Below, one piece after another: positions 25,438 through 36,058 of a stretch of 64,000 nucleotides of DNA. The stretch lies in assembly GCA_016841955.1 (NCBI GenBank), contig JAENYE010000001.1, positions 818,025 through 882,024 of the forward strand. Reading direction: 5' to 3'. Under the pieces are notes generated by a model. It worked only from the letters and a program-made list of their open reading frames with translations, did not search any database and was not told the DNA's origin. A program made the translations under genes and the position numbers. Each line of letters starts with the position of its first letter. Within the stretch, counting starts at the first letter, position 1. The DNA is from Methanobacteriota archaeon. Lineage in GTDB: Archaea > Halobacteriota > Methanomicrobia > Methanomicrobiales > Methanoculleaceae.

Positions 25438-26325
25438 TCAGGGAGACTCGTAGGGGTTCCGGAGACCCTTGGGGGTTCCGTCCGCCTTGAGGCCCACCGT
25501 CTTACGTGCATCCACGTTCTTCTGGTTCTTCGTGATCTTCTCGGTGGCGAGTTTCTTAACGAGGTCGAGGCCGGGCTTGACCTGGTCCATCGGCTTCGTT
25601 TCGAAGAGACCGGCGGCCATGGCGCCGTCCCAGACCTCGTTGCCCTTCATGCTCCGCACGAAGACCGTGCTCCAGCCGTCGGGGCTGCCCACGGAACCGC
25701 TGGAGATGTCGGCGAGGTTCGCGACGTAGTCCAGGCAGACGTGGCATCCGGGCTGCACGTACTTGTGGATCAGCTTGAGCGGCATCTGGCTGACCGCACC
25801 GCGCTCGGTGTAGACCGTGAATTTGCCCTTGCCGATGTCCATCTTCTTGACGGACTCCATCTTCTGGTTGCAGTGGTCCTCGACGATGGCCTCGAGCGCC
25901 TGGTAGGAGAGGTTCTCCATACAGTAGATGCCGAGCGCAAGAGCGATCTTGTCGTCGACATCGCGCATGCCGATCGGGTAGAGCTGAGCCTTCCGGACAG
26001 CCTGGATCTGGCAGGGCACACCGACGATACCTACCCTGTCAAGGCCGTAACTGCGGGTCGCCTCCTTGATCAGGTAGAGGTTCGGGCTGATGGTGTAGCG
26101 CGTTCCGGCAGCGGCCAGAAGTTCGGCCTTCGTGGTCGCGACCGTGGGCTCCGGCCTCCAGGGCTCGTCGCTCGGCCCTGCGACGATGGCACCGTCGATG
26201 ATGCCTTCTTCGAGCGCATAGGCAAAGAGCGTCGTGATGATACCGCCGTCCTGGGCCTTCTTCTGGATGTCCTTATCGGTCGAGCGTGCCGAGATCGCGG
26301 ACTTGTAGTTACCGAGTACGTCCAT
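25438..26325 (-). CDS. frhB: Coenzyme F420-reducing hydrogenase, beta subunit
   Basis: FrhB (295 residues) carries the FAD and [4Fe-4S] site that passes electrons to coenzyme F420. Family features are the N-terminal DGGIITTLFAYALEEGIIDGA, GVPCQIQAVRKAQ, the GIYCMENLSY segment and CHVCLDYVANLADIS with cluster cysteines. I start at the ATG at 26325, with GGTGAG upstream; the frame to 26361 is a shadow. It is the last gene of the frhADGB operon, 10 bases after frhG, and works in the cytoplasm as part of the large Frh complex supplying reduced F420 for methanogenesis. Confidence 0.95.
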   Translation of the reverse strand: MDVLGNYKSAISARSTDKDIQKKAQDGGIITTLFAYALEEGIIDGAIVAGPSDEPWRPEPTVATTKAELLAAAGTRYTISPNLYLIKEATRSYGLDRVGIVGVPCQIQAVRKAQLYPIGMRDVDDKIALALGIYCMENLSYQALEAIVEDHCNQKMESVKKMDIGKGKFTVYTERGAVSQMPLKLIHKYVQPGCHVCLDYVANLADISSGSVGSPDGWSTVFVRSMKGNEVWDGAMAAGLFETKPMDQVKPGLDLVKKLATEKITKNQKNVDARKTVGLKADGTPKGLRNPYESP

Positions 26326-26335
26326 CTTTCTCACC

Positions 26336-27295
26336 TCACTGCATGGCTCCCTTGATGGCATCCATGATGCCCTCGTAGTTGTTCATGACGTCGAAGTTGA
26401 ACCAGCTCCGCGGGCACTGCGCGTAGCAGGCACCGCACTTGATGCACTGGTCACGGTTCACGTTCGGCTTGCCGTACTCCATGGTGATGGCACGGACCGG
26501 GCAGGTGCCGGCGCAGGTCCCGCATCCCATGCAGAGACCCTGGTTGATCACGTCATACATCAGGTCGCAGCCGCAGGCTGTGTCGCCGCGCTGTGCAAGC
26601 TGCATCAGCGGCGTCAGGTATGCGGTCGCGAGGTTCTTCTGATCGTCGTTGCCCCGAAGCAGCAGGTAGGCCATGACGGCGACGTTCCTGACTGCCTGGG
26701 GGCACGGGGGACACGACGGCAGGAAGAGGTCGACATCGACGACCTCGCTGATGGGCACATACGATTCGTGTCCGGGCTGGTTCCACTGACCGCCACGGCA
26801 GAACCGCGTGATGTTGCCGTAGGCCGCACAGGCGCCGTAGGCGACGAGCACCTTCGACTTCGCCCTTGCTTGTTTCAGTTCCTCTACCGAGAGTTTGTCG
26901 TCAAGACAGCACGAACCCTCGACCAGGCACACGTCCATCTCGGGTACGTGGCGCACGTCGACCAGGGTCAATGCATAGACCAGGTCCGCATAATCATCGA
27001 GCAGCTTGAAGAGACCCTCGTAGTTATCCGCAAGCGTCACGAGGCATCCCGTACATCCGCTCAGGTGTAATTCACCTATCGAAATCTTTTCTGCCACAGG
27101 CTTTTCCTCCTTTTGTACAACTTCCACCTTTTCGTTTACAATCACATCAGAGGGCTTCACCTCGGGCTTCGCCTGCGGCTGGCTTGCCGCCGGCTTCGCC
27201 TCAGGCCTGCTCTCCGGGGTTCTTCCCGGCATCTCCGGTGGTTTCTCCCGGCGACGCCCAAAGATGCGTTCCTTGATGGTTGATAGCAGCCCCAT
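26336..27295 (-). CDS. frhG: Coenzyme F420-reducing hydrogenase, gamma subunit (small subunit)
   Basis: FrhG links the NiFe site in FrhA to FrhB through [4Fe-4S] clusters. The core has LHLSGCTGCLVTLADN (proximal cluster), CGCDLMYDVINQGLCMGCGTCAGTCP and CIKCGACYAQCP (two ferredoxin-type clusters). As drawn, the protein has 319 residues with a Lys/Pro-rich extension of about 66 residues (MGLLSTIKERIFGRRREK onward). It overlaps the frhD 3' end by 95 bases. A GTG at 27097, with AGGAGG at ideal spacing, would give a 253-residue form starting VAEKISIGELHLSGC, close to the usual family start. Either start, or both, could be used. Confidence 0.9.
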   Translation of the reverse strand: MGLLSTIKERIFGRRREKPPEMPGRTPESRPEAKPAASQPQAKPEVKPSDVIVNEKVEVVQKEEKPVAEKISIGELHLSGCTGCLVTLADNYEGLFKLLDDYADLVYALTLVDVRHVPEMDVCLVEGSCCLDDKLSVEELKQARAKSKVLVAYGACAAYGNITRFCRGGQWNQPGHESYVPISEVVDVDLFLPSCPPCPQAVRNVAVMAYLLLRGNDDQKNLATAYLTPLMQLAQRGDTACGCDLMYDVINQGLCMGCGTCAGTCPVRAITMEYGKPNVNRDQCIKCGACYAQCPRSWFNFDVMNNYEGIMDAIKGAMQ

Positions 27296-27761
27296 ATTCT
27301 ACCCCAATTTCTTCCAGTACGATACGCACTGTTTTGGGAATGGCCCTTTCAACCTCCTCAGTGAGCCCTAGTTCAAACTCATGGCTCGCGACACGCTTGG
27401 GCTGGCACCCGATGATCGTGATATCGATGATGTCTTTTAATCGCTGTAGCGGCTCGGAAAGGTCCCATGAATGGGCATCCCGGTAGGCGCCCGGCGGCAG
27501 GTCTTCGGGCCGGAGCTTCGTCACATCACCGGGGTTAGCGCCGAAATCGGCGATATCGATGATGATCAGCTTCTTCACCGGCACCTCTGCATCTTCCATC
27601 AGCGTAAAGAGGAAGTGAGGGGCGCCAAGGCCGGCATCGATCACCTTGACGTTGTCGGGCAGTTGTAACTTCTGGAGTTCTTCGACGACTGCAGGGCCGA
27701 ACCCGTCGTCTCCGTAGAGGGGGTTGCCGCATCCTGCGATCACGATCTCACGGAATAGCAT
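27201..27761 (-). CDS. frhD: F420-reducing hydrogenase maturation endopeptidase
   Basis: FrhD (186 residues) belongs to the HycI/HybD proteases that cut the C-terminal peptide of the large subunit after nickel insertion. Seen here: GCGNPLYGDDGFGPAVVEEL near residues 10-29 with the metal-binding acidic residue, DAGLGAPH near 42-49, and IIDIADFG. The usual domain ends near residue 155; the last 30 residues are extra and share DNA with the frhG start in another frame. It lies between frhA and frhG, as in other methanogens. Confidence 0.92.
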   Translation of the reverse strand: MLFREIVIAGCGNPLYGDDGFGPAVVEELQKLQLPDNVKVIDAGLGAPHFLFTLMEDAEVPVKKLIIIDIADFGANPGDVTKLRPEDLPPGAYRDAHSWDLSEPLQRLKDIIDITIIGCQPKRVASHEFELGLTEEVERAIPKTVRIVLEEIGVEYGAAINHQGTHLWASPGETTGDAGKNPGEQA

Positions 27762-27771
27762 GCGTGTACGC

Positions 27772-29139
27772 TCACTGAATGAGTTTCTGGGCCACCAGTC
27801 TCTTGTCTTCGTCGATCACCAGCATGTGCGTCGCACAGGAGACGCAGGGGTCGTATGCACGCATGATGACTTCCGCGAGCCGCCAGGGTGCACCGGTCAG
27901 TGCACGGCTGCAGGTGGGGAAGTTCCAGGTGGTCGGGACGAGCATCCCGTAGTACTGTACCCGGCCGTCCTTGACCCGGGCGAGGTGGACGTCGGTTCCA
28001 CGGGGAGCCTCGTTCGCGGCCCATCCGAGGGTTCCGTCGCCCTGCGGGATATCGTCGGCGAGTACCGATCCGGAGGTGTCGAGCGCGTCCACGGCGTCGA
28101 TGATGCCGTAGGCGGTCTCGGGGAACTCCATCTGGCGTGCGATCTGCAGGCCGATGGCGCCCTTCTCGTCGTAGTTTTTGAACTGGACCAGACGTGCACG
28201 CGGTCCGACCTCGACCGGCTGGCCGTCATAGAGCGGGACGCCGGTGCAGGCCTCCATCTGGGGCCAGGCCTTGTTTCCTACGGGTGTGGTGCCGCCGATC
28301 GGGTAGTTCGGGTCGGCCTCGTCGATCTCAACCTCGCCCATGTACCAGTCCCAGGGGCGGACTTCGGTGAACCGCTCGGGGAACCAGGTCGGGTTCTCGT
28401 CGAGGCTGGAGCTGCCGTACATCGGCGCGGTGGCCATGTAGCCCTGGTTGTGGTAGCCGAGGTCCTTCAGGATCGGGACTTCGACACCGCCGACTTCAGC
28501 CCAGTCGCGCTTCTGGTAGTTCCGGAAGACCGCGATCATGAACTCCATCTGCTCCTGCGCGAGCACCCGGGATTCCTTCGCGAGGTCGTAGATCTTTGCC
28601 TTCGCACGGGGGCTGATGTTCTTGTACATACCGCCTACGCGGGGGTTGCTCGGGTGGATGGCCTCTCCGCCGACGATCTCGCCGATGGTCTGGCCGATCT
28701 CACGAAGCCGCTGGATCCGAAGGGCAACGCTCCTGACCGGTTCTTCCTTGGTGAACGGGTTAATCTTCACGTCGGTCCCGGGGATGTACATGTCCGGGAG
28801 GGACAGGATGTTGTGCAGGGCGTGGCTGTGCATCCTGTTGGCACACTGCAGGATGTAACGCAGGAGTTTTGCGTCCTCGGGGATCTCGCACCCGATGGAA
28901 GCCTCCATCGCCTCGACACCCGCCAGGGTGTGCGCGATAGGGCAGATACCGCAGACGCGCGATGCAATCTTTGGAACCTGCTCCATCGTCTTGCCGATGG
29001 CGAGTTTCTCGACTCCCCTCACCGGGGTGATGCTGAGCCAGTCTCCACGCTCGACGATGCCGTCATCGTTGACCTTCAGAACGAGCTTTGAATGGCCTTC
29101 ATGTCTCGTTGTTGGGGAAATCTCTACAACTTTCGACAA
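27772..29139 (-). CDS. frhA: Coenzyme F420-reducing hydrogenase, alpha subunit (NiFe large subunit)
   Basis: FrhA (455 residues) holds the NiFe active site. The four cysteine ligands are in RVCGICPIAH (Cys63, Cys66) and DPCVSCATH (Cys432, Cys435). His438 marks the FrhD cleavage site, leaving a 17-residue peptide to be removed. The family start SKVVEISPTTRHEGHSKL is preceded by TTG at 29139 with GAGG 8 bases upstream; there is no in-frame ATG nearby, so TTG initiation is likely. It is the first gene of frhADGB. With F420 the complex takes electrons from hydrogen for CO2 reduction to methane. Confidence 0.95.
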   Translation of the reverse strand: MSKVVEISPTTRHEGHSKLVLKVNDDGIVERGDWLSITPVRGVEKLAIGKTMEQVPKIASRVCGICPIAHTLAGVEAMEASIGCEIPEDAKLLRYILQCANRMHSHALHNILSLPDMYIPGTDVKINPFTKEEPVRSVALRIQRLREIGQTIGEIVGGEAIHPSNPRVGGMYKNISPRAKAKIYDLAKESRVLAQEQMEFMIAVFRNYQKRDWAEVGGVEVPILKDLGYHNQGYMATAPMYGSSSLDENPTWFPERFTEVRPWDWYMGEVEIDEADPNYPIGGTTPVGNKAWPQMEACTGVPLYDGQPVEVGPRARLVQFKNYDEKGAIGLQIARQMEFPETAYGIIDAVDALDTSGSVLADDIPQGDGTLGWAANEAPRGTDVHLARVKDGRVQYYGMLVPTTWNFPTCSRALTGAPWRLAEVIMRAYDPCVSCATHMLVIDEDKRLVAQKLIQ

Positions 29140-29364
29140 ATATATCGCCTCATTCCGATATTATGATGTTCTGAACACTATACTGGTGTTACCACACAAT
29201 TCTGTACTTAAAACGTACACGGGTACGTCAACAGGGAATATGAAGAAAACAGAGTTTATAGCTTTCGCTTCCGGACATTTCGGAATGTTACGATATACAG
29301 AAAGTGTAACAAAGGATGGTAAAATACATTGACAATTTATAAAAAAAGTAAAATAATCTTATGT
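29140..29364. promoter_or_regulatory. AT-rich promoter region of the frh operon
   Basis: About 225 bases with clearly lower GC than the neighbours. The minus strand contains several TATA-like stretches, including one around 29155-29165, upstream of the TTG of frhA. The neighbouring mptA gene ends into this region, so it serves the hydrogenase operon only. Exact start sites cannot be set by eye. Confidence 0.5.
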
Positions 29365-30306
29365 CTATAGTTTGCCTTCGTCCATCTCCGCGATGAGCTC
29401 CGCTATCGTCGCCTTCCGCTCCGCATAGGCGTTATGCTGGTGGATACTCTCCTCATTCGTCTGTTTTATGGTGACCACGGTGTCTCCGGGAAGGTCCCGG
29501 AACTGTGTGATCACTTTGCGCGCCATTTCACGAACACAGTCTTCGACGAACCGGGGGTTCTTGTGGGCTTCCATCACCACGTAACTCTCGTCGCCGCGCT
29601 TGAGAAGCTCGTAGATACGCGCACTCATCGAATCCTTCAGGATCTTGATGATCTTCTCGAGGCTGATATGCTGGTCGTCGTCGATCTCGATGCAGAGGAA
29701 ACCCCGTCCACGCTGGTTGTGGGTGGCCATCGGCACCTCGTCGAAGAACGCCTCGATCTTATCCTCCGCCACGTCGAGGTTCTCGAGGACATGCAGGGCA
29801 TGGTCCTTCATGATGTTCTGGGCGCAGGGGCAGGCGGTCATCCCGGTCACTTCGGCGCCGATGCTCTTTCGGATGATCGGGTTTCCTTCGTTCCGCTGGG
29901 CTATTGCTCTCGCGTGAACGTTCACGACCTCATGGCAGCCCGTCTCGCTGATCGGCGTCTCCCGCCGGACCATGAACTGGCTCCGCATCCGGACCTCGGT
30001 CCGTTCCGCGTACTCGTGCCGGTCGAGGAGTTTCCTCGCCACTGCGCTACAGAGTACCTCGATCTCCTTTACGTCTCCGTCGATGGCCTGCTGCAGCACG
30101 TCATCGATCACCTCGAAGTTGCGGGAGAGATTTGCACCTTTGAGGCTCCCCGGCAGATCGACGAAAACATCGAATTTGGAGATGAAAATGACCGGCCGCT
30201 TACCGGGTCGGGCGACTTCAACGAGTTTTTGGACGTTTTTGACACCCACCCTAGTCAGGTTGATACGGACCTCCGGCAGGCTGGACTGGACATCTGGCAG
30301 TTCCAT
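29365..30306 (-). CDS. mptA: GTP cyclohydrolase IV (MptA)
   Basis: The 313-residue protein matches MptA, the Fe(II)-dependent GTP cyclohydrolase that makes 7,8-dihydroneopterin 2',3'-cyclic phosphate, the first step of tetrahydromethanopterin synthesis. Recognisable segments are the N-terminal LPDVQSSLPEVRINLTRVGVKNVQKLV, MTACPCAQNIMKDHAL with the conserved Cys, and MATHNQRGRGFLCIE with the metal-binding His. The ATG at 30306 has GAGG about 7 bases upstream. It is divergent from ilvC and upstream of the frh operon on the same strand. Confidence 0.95.
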   Translation of the reverse strand: MELPDVQSSLPEVRINLTRVGVKNVQKLVEVARPGKRPVIFISKFDVFVDLPGSLKGANLSRNFEVIDDVLQQAIDGDVKEIEVLCSAVARKLLDRHEYAERTEVRMRSQFMVRRETPISETGCHEVVNVHARAIAQRNEGNPIIRKSIGAEVTGMTACPCAQNIMKDHALHVLENLDVAEDKIEAFFDEVPMATHNQRGRGFLCIEIDDDQHISLEKIIKILKDSMSARIYELLKRGDESYVVMEAHKNPRFVEDCVREMARKVITQFRDLPGDTVVTIKQTNEESIHQHNAYAERKATIAELIAEMDEGKL

Positions 30307-30435
30307 TACAAATCCTCAATAGCGTATAGTAGGTAAGGTTTCTCTTCATCAACCTTAAAATGACCCTCACTGCACCACTGAAGTTCCCCGATATAATATT
30401 TATCAGGTTTGCTGTCCAACCGGGAGTGAGAACCT

Positions 30436-31425
<990 letters not shown>

Positions 31426-31431
31426 CATCCC

Positions 31432-31441
31432 TCTTTTTTCC
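31432..31441 (+). terminator. Likely T-rich terminator of ilvC
   Basis: A CTTTTTTCC run a few bases after the ilvC stop, followed by the GC-rich CGGGCGACGG, fits archaeal T-tract termination. No strong hairpin precedes it. Confidence 0.4.
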
Positions 31442-31504
31442 GGGCGACGGCTCCATATACGTGCTTTGCACGAGCCCCGGAATACTCCCTGCTCGGACCT
31501 CAAA

Positions 31505-31665
31505 GACCTCCAGTCGTCTCGAACTCCAGTTCTCGCACCTTCGGTGCTCAAACTCCTTTCCCTTCGGGAAAATCGTTCTTCGCGGCTTCGCGCCTTCGCG
31601 TGAGGTTCCGATGTAGGGATAGCGATGCAGCCTCACGCGAAGACGCGAAGGGCGCGAAGAGATAG
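31505..31665. repeat. Modular hairpin repeat, array G, with mirrored core
   Basis: Modules GCACC-TTC-GGTGC (31535-31547) and TTTCCC-TTC-GGGAAA (31557-31571) are followed by CTTCGCGGCTTCGCG and CTTCGCGTGAGG (31594-31605). A 25-base spacer follows, then CCTCACGCGAAG (31631-31642) and CGCGAAG repeats. It lies between ilvC and the flavodoxin gene. A further CTTCGCGTGAGG-like end lies near 31692-31703. Confidence 0.85.
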
Positions 31666-31759
31666 GTGGAGAGTATCGACAGTCACACGGCCTTCGCGTG
31701 AGGCAACGAGGTCAGGACGGCTCCGGAGAAATACCCCACGCTACCCCACCCGATACCCG

Positions 31760-31767
31760 TTTATATC
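31760..31767 (+). promoter_or_regulatory. TATA box of the leaderless flavodoxin gene
   Basis: TTTATATC is centred 25 bases before the flavodoxin ATG at 31788, so the mRNA should begin at the start codon itself. No ribosome binding site is needed or seen. Confidence 0.55.
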
Positions 31768-31787
31768 CGGCCGCGCCACTCTCCGGT

Positions 31788-32282
31788 ATGTCAGTTTGCA
31801 TCATCTATCACTCGGAGACCGGCAATACCCGCGCCGTCGCCGAACAGCTTGCCGCCCTGATCGGCGGCGAGCTCATCGAGGTAAAAGACCTTGCGGGTTA
31901 CTCGAAGGTGGGGATGTACCTGAAAGGCGCTCCGCGGGCCGCACAGGGGAAGAAAGCCGATATCGAACCCGCTGTCATCGACGTCTCCGGCTACGACACC
32001 GTCGTCGTCGGAACCCCCGTATGGGCCGGTAGTCCGACACCCGCGGTCAACGCCGCAATCAACGCTCTCGCGGGCATTGAGGGGAAGAGCGCGGTCGTCT
32101 TCTGCACATCGGGCGGGGGGCCGAGGAAGACGCTCGAACGGATGCAGGAGATGCTTGCGGACCGGGGCGCCGATGTCCGGGGCGCGGTCTCATTTACAAA
32201 GCGGGACCTGCAGAAGGCGGAGATGCTGGAGACCCTAGCCGATCTCGTCCGGCGGTCGGAAAAAGAGAGGATCGTTCAGTAG
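31788..32282 (+). CDS. Flavodoxin-like protein
   Basis: The 164-residue protein starts [22 protein letters not shown], the phosphate-binding loop SETGNT of flavodoxins, with the later [20 protein letters not shown] and [14 protein letters not shown] loops that hold the isoalloxazine ring of FMN. It is a probable one- or two-electron carrier. The open frame extends to 31698, but a TATA box at 31760 fits leaderless transcription from the ATG at 31788. Its 3' end overlaps purL on the other strand by 7 bases. Redox partners are not evident. Confidence 0.9.
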   Translation: MSVCIIYHSETGNTRAVAEQLAALIGGELIEVKDLAGYSKVGMYLKGAPRAAQGKKADIEPAVIDVSGYDTVVVGTPVWAGSPTPAVNAAINALAGIEGKSAVVFCTSGGGPRKTLERMQEMLADRGADVRGAVSFTKRDLQKAEMLETLADLVRRSEKERIVQ

Positions 32283-34348
32283 CGCATCGTCCGGGTCGTC
32301 GCGGTGAGCGCCGTCTCGAGTTCCCCGGGCGTGATGGCGACCGTCCCGTCCCTCAGCCGGAGGGTAAGGGCGTCACCGCCGACCGTGCCGATGATCCGGT
32401 GCTCCGTCCCGGCGAGGGCCGACTCGTCCCTGGCCGCGACCAGGAACCGGCCGTAGGTCTCGGCGAAAAGTTCCTCCAGGGGGTCGCCGGCGAGCGTGAC
32501 GTCGGCACGCGGCGCGATCTTTGCGAGCGCCGCAAGGAGTCCGCCCCGGGAGAGGTCGGTCACGGTCGTGACCCGGTTTGCCCGAACCAGGTCGCGGACG
32601 ACGGTGACGACGGCCGGGTCCGCCATTGCGGGCGCTAGCCCGCCGCACCCGGTTACGGCATCAAGGACCGATCCGCCGAAATCGGGCAACGTCTGCCCGA
32701 TCAGGGCGAGGATCTCGCCGTCCTGCGGCGCCGTCCACACCCGGACCTCCCCGCTTCCTGCCATCCCGAGCGACGGCGTGGGCTTGATCTGCGTCTCGAA
32801 CTCGTCGCTCTCGTTGTAGAGCGAAACGTTGCCGCCGACGATCGGGATCGCCATCTTCCGTGCCGCATCCCCGAGGCCGAGGACGCTCTGCTCGATCTGC
32901 CACGCGATCTCCGGGTGCTCGGGACTCGCGAAGTTCAGGCAGTCGACGATGCAGAGCGGGTCTGCGCCGAGGCAGGCGAGATTGCTCGCGTTTTCGATGA
33001 CGGCGTTCGCCGTTCCTTCGAAGGGCTTCAAGTGGATGTGCCGGGGGTTGCACCCGCAGGAGAGGACGAGCGCCTTGTCCTCCAGGCGGAGCACGGCGGC
33101 GTCGTGGAGGAGCGAGACCGACTGGAGCTGGACGTCCTTGTCGTACTGCTCGTAGACCCAGTCCTTCTGCGCCACGTCCGGGTGCGCGAGCACCGCGAGC
33201 GCGAGGTCCTTTATCGCGGTCTCCGGGCGGGAGAAGGGTGTCTCCGCAGAGTAGGGCGACTTCTCCCAGGCGCAGAGCGGCGCTCCGCCGACCAGGAGGT
33301 CTATGGGCAGGTCGGCGACGGTCTCGCCGTGGAACTTCACGATGTAGCGGGCATCCGCGATCACCTCGCCGATGTCGCTCCACCGGAGGTCGTACTTCTC
33401 CGCGATCGCCCCCATCAGGGCGACGTCCTCGGGAGCCACCTCGACGAGCATCCGCTCCTGGGACTCGGCGAGCATGATCTCCCGCGGCACCATCCCGGTC
33501 TCCCGGAGGTGGACCCGGTCGGCGTGGAGCACCGCCCCGAAGGTGCTCGCCATCTCGCTCGACGCCCCGGCAAGCCCCGCCGCCCCGAGGTCGCGGCAGG
33601 AGAGAACCTTCCCGGTCTCCGCCATCGCCAGGATCGCGTCGATGAGGAGTTTCTCGGTGTAGGGATCGCCGACCTGGACGCTCGGCCGGTCGGCGGCCTC
33701 CGAGTCCTCGGAGAGGTCCCGGGAGGCGAACGACGCCCCGCCGAGGCCGTCCCGGCCGGTCGAGGAGCCGATCAGCACAAGACGGCTGCCGGGCCGTTTC
33801 ACCCGGGCGGTGATGTAGCGGCCGGGGTCCACGGTCCCGACGCAGACGACGTTCACGAGCGGGTTGCCCGAGTAGGAGGGGTCGAAGACGAGTTCCCCCC
33901 GGACGACCGGCACCCCGATGCAGTTGCCGTAATCCCCGATCCCGGCGACGATGTGCTCGACGAGGTAGCGGTTCTTCTCGCTGTCGAGGGGGCCGAAGTA
34001 GAGCGGGTCCATCAGGGCGACGGGCCGGGCGCCCATGGAGAGGATGTCGCGGACGATCCCGCCGACCCCGGTGGCGGCGCCGTCGTAGGGGTCCACGTAA
34101 CTGGGGTGGTTATGGCTCTCCATCCCGATGGCGAGGGCACAGGTATCGCTGAACCGCACGATTGCGGCGTCGTCCCCCGGCCCGAGCAGCACCTCGCTCC
34201 CGTCTGTGGGCAGCGTCCGCAGGAGGGGTTTGGTGGACCGGTAACTGCAGTGTTCGCTCCAGAGATTTTCAAAACAGGCAAGCTCGACGTCGGTCGGGTC
34301 GCGTCCGAGGGTTTTTCGCAGCAATGCAAGGTCCTGAGCCGATAACAT
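32276..34348 (-). CDS. purL: Phosphoribosylformylglycinamidine synthase subunit PurL
   Basis: PurL (690 residues, small archaeal/Gram-positive form) makes FGAM from FGAR with ATP and ammonia from PurQ in purine synthesis. Markers are the N-terminal [20 protein letters not shown] with catalytic His, the ATP-binding [10 protein letters not shown] and [22 protein letters not shown], and GGNVSLYNE in the second half. An AT-rich stretch TTTTATAG lies just upstream of the ATG at 34348. PurS and PurQ genes are not in the window. Confidence 0.96.
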   Translation of the reverse strand: MLSAQDLALLRKTLGRDPTDVELACFENLWSEHCSYRSTKPLLRTLPTDGSEVLLGPGDDAAIVRFSDTCALAIGMESHNHPSYVDPYDGAATGVGGIVRDILSMGARPVALMDPLYFGPLDSEKNRYLVEHIVAGIGDYGNCIGVPVVRGELVFDPSYSGNPLVNVVCVGTVDPGRYITARVKRPGSRLVLIGSSTGRDGLGGASFASRDLSEDSEAADRPSVQVGDPYTEKLLIDAILAMAETGKVLSCRDLGAAGLAGASSEMASTFGAVLHADRVHLRETGMVPREIMLAESQERMLVEVAPEDVALMGAIAEKYDLRWSDIGEVIADARYIVKFHGETVADLPIDLLVGGAPLCAWEKSPYSAETPFSRPETAIKDLALAVLAHPDVAQKDWVYEQYDKDVQLQSVSLLHDAAVLRLEDKALVLSCGCNPRHIHLKPFEGTANAVIENASNLACLGADPLCIVDCLNFASPEHPEIAWQIEQSVLGLGDAARKMAIPIVGGNVSLYNESDEFETQIKPTPSLGMAGSGEVRVWTAPQDGEILALIGQTLPDFGGSVLDAVTGCGGLAPAMADPAVVTVVRDLVRANRVTTVTDLSRGGLLAALAKIAPRADVTLAGDPLEELFAETYGRFLVAARDESALAGTEHRIIGTVGGDALTLRLRDGTVAITPGELETALTATTRTMRY

Positions 34349-34441
34349 ACTATAAAACTGGTGGGTTGCCTATCTACATAAGCGTGTGCAAGCCCCAAAC
34401 GAGGTACTCACTTTTTGACGTCGCGCGACCAATAGTTGGGT

Positions 34442-35059
34442 ATGACCCCGTCATACGAAGACCTTCTGAAGGAGGCGTATACCAATATCACGGAGCCGAC
34501 GGAGTTTGAAGATCGGTTCACGGTCCCTGCCGCCCGCGCCTTCGTCGAGGGGAAGACCACGGTCCTTGAGAACTTCGCCGAGATTGCGGGCATCCTCCGG
34601 CGCGACCAGGACCACCTGATGAAGCACCTCCTCGGGGAGCTCGGCACCGCCGGCAAGATCGAAGGGACGCGGGCCGTCTTCTCGGGGAAGTTCGAGCAGG
34701 AGCAGATCAACACGATCATCAAAGGCTACGTCGACGATTACGTCATCTGCTCGGAGTGCGGAAAGCCCGATACCCGGCTGGTCAAGACCGACCGGGTCCT
34801 GACGCTGCGGTGCGACGCCTGCGGCGGCCACCGGCCGGTCCGGAAGCGGAAAGCAACGGTGGACCCCTCTGCAGCCTCGAAACCGACCGAGGGCGCTATC
34901 ATGGACGTCACCCCGCAGTTCCTCTCGAAGCGCGGCGACGGCGTGGTGAAGATCGACCGCTACACGATGTATGTCGCGAACGCAAAGCCGGGCCAGACAG
35001 TGAAGATCAAAATTACCCGGATCGCCGGGACGATCATCTTCACCGAGCGCGTCGACTAA
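34442..35059 (+). CDS. Translation initiation factor aIF2 beta with C-terminal TRAM domain
   Basis: The 205-residue protein has the aIF2-beta core (about residues 1-135): the N-terminal helix YEDLLKEAY, a central [20 protein letters not shown] and a C-terminal zinc ribbon [10 protein letters not shown] ... LRCDACGG. Residues 148-205 add a TRAM domain ([40 protein letters not shown]), an RNA-binding beta barrel. aIF2 brings initiator tRNA to the ribosome. I use the ATG at 34442 rather than a TTG at 34436. The end overlaps the convergent methyltransferase gene by 20 bases. Confidence 0.93.
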   Translation: MTPSYEDLLKEAYTNITEPTEFEDRFTVPAARAFVEGKTTVLENFAEIAGILRRDQDHLMKHLLGELGTAGKIEGTRAVFSGKFEQEQINTIIKGYVDDYVICSECGKPDTRLVKTDRVLTLRCDACGGHRPVRKRKATVDPSAASKPTEGAIMDVTPQFLSKRGDGVVKIDRYTMYVANAKPGQTVKIKITRIAGTIIFTERVD

Positions 35060-35678
35060 AAGGGGTCGGGTCTTTCCGGATCTCAACCCATAGCCCCTCT
35101 TCTTCTTCCCTGATACGAGCGTGGGCAACACCGCTCTGGCCGAGTTCCCGGCGGAGCAGGTCCGGGGTCGCCCGCCCGCTCCTCCGGGCTATATCCCGGT
35201 CCCAGTCCGGGTTTCGCCGCCGCATCCGGGTATTGATCGTCTCCCGGAGCGCTGGGGTCCCGAAGCTGCCGCCGACGAACGCGACGCCGCCGGGCCGGAG
35301 TATGCGCTCGATCTCGGAGAATGCCCGCGGCCGGTCCTCCCAGAAGTAGATCGAGCCCCGGCTGACGACGAGCGAGACGGTGCCGTCCCTGATCGGCATG
35401 CAGTGGGCGTCGCCGATGACCGGGACCACCCGGCCCGGCGAGCTTGCGGCGGTCTTTTGGGCAATCCGGGCCATTGCCGGGTCGGTATCGAGCGCAATAA
35501 CAAAAAGATCGCTCTTCTCCGCCAGCGCGACGGAGAGGAGGCCGGGGCCGCTCCCGAGGTCGAGTGCGAGGCCGTCCCGTATCCCGGACCACGCGAGCGC
35601 CTGCTCCGCGATGACGGGATAGATGGGAGCAAAGACTTCCCGGGCAATCCGGGCGAAGCCTTCTGCGCTCTTTTTCAT
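35040..35678 (-). CDS. Class I SAM-dependent methyltransferase (UbiE-like)
   Basis: The 212-residue protein has motif [11 protein letters not shown], an Asp after strand 2 (ALDTDPAM), motif II-like [25 protein letters not shown] and a post-motif [13 protein letters not shown], as in UbiE/COQ5-type enzymes. The substrate is not known. I start at the ATG at 35678; the longer frame to 35852 reads through the rpoL gene and is a shadow. It follows rpoL on the same strand by 40 bases and may be its downstream co-transcript. Confidence 0.85.
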   Translation of the reverse strand: MKKSAEGFARIAREVFAPIYPVIAEQALAWSGIRDGLALDLGSGPGLLSVALAEKSDLFVIALDTDPAMARIAQKTAASSPGRVVPVIGDAHCMPIRDGTVSLVVSRGSIYFWEDRPRAFSEIERILRPGGVAFVGGSFGTPALRETINTRMRRRNPDWDRDIARRSGRATPDLLRRELGQSGVAHARIREEEEGLWVEIRKDPTPFSRRAR

Positions 35679-35718
35679 GGCCGCCTTGTGCGGATTTCCG
35701 CCTTGTGCGGATTCCCTT

Positions 35719-35997
35719 CTATGCGGTCTCGAGGGCTTCCATCTGCCGGAGGAGTTCGCCGGCGTAGCCGGAGAGCCGCTTTGCCGCGTCCGTGATTGCG
35801 AGAAGAGGGGACCGGCCGTTGATCGTGGTGACGACCAGTTCGGGGTCTGCAAACAGGAATACCTGCCTGTGCTGCGCCACGTCCACCCCGGGATCGTTGA
35901 TGAGTTCGGCGGCGAGCGCGTTTATGTAAGTCTTCCCTTCGCCTTCGAAGAGGATCCGGGCCTTGTCGTCAGTCAGCTCCAGGAGTTTGAGTTTCAT
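35719..35997 (-). CDS. rpoL: DNA-directed RNA polymerase subunit Rpo11 (L)
   Basis: The 92-residue protein matches Rpo11: MKLKLLELTDDKARILFEGEGKTYINALAAELINDPGV, then ELVVTTINGRSPLLAITDAAKRL and a C-terminal helix. It pairs with Rpo3 in the assembly platform of RNA polymerase. In-frame codons reach 36009, but the family start is the ATG at 35997. A TATA-like ATATAATCC lies near 36030-36040 on the minus strand, giving its own promoter within the minus-strand gene run. Confidence 0.93.
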   Translation of the reverse strand: MKLKLLELTDDKARILFEGEGKTYINALAAELINDPGVDVAQHRQVFLFADPELVVTTINGRSPLLAITDAAKRLSGYAGELLRQMEALETA

Positions 35998-36058
35998 GGC
36001 CATACGCACCCTATGTTTGGTCCCGGGAGGGATTATATGTATGGGTGGGTCTGCCGCC

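Noticed and set aside
27724-29091. Long plus-strand frame opposite frhA
   Set aside because: Mirror of the frhA coding frame; the minus strand carries all hydrogenase motifs.
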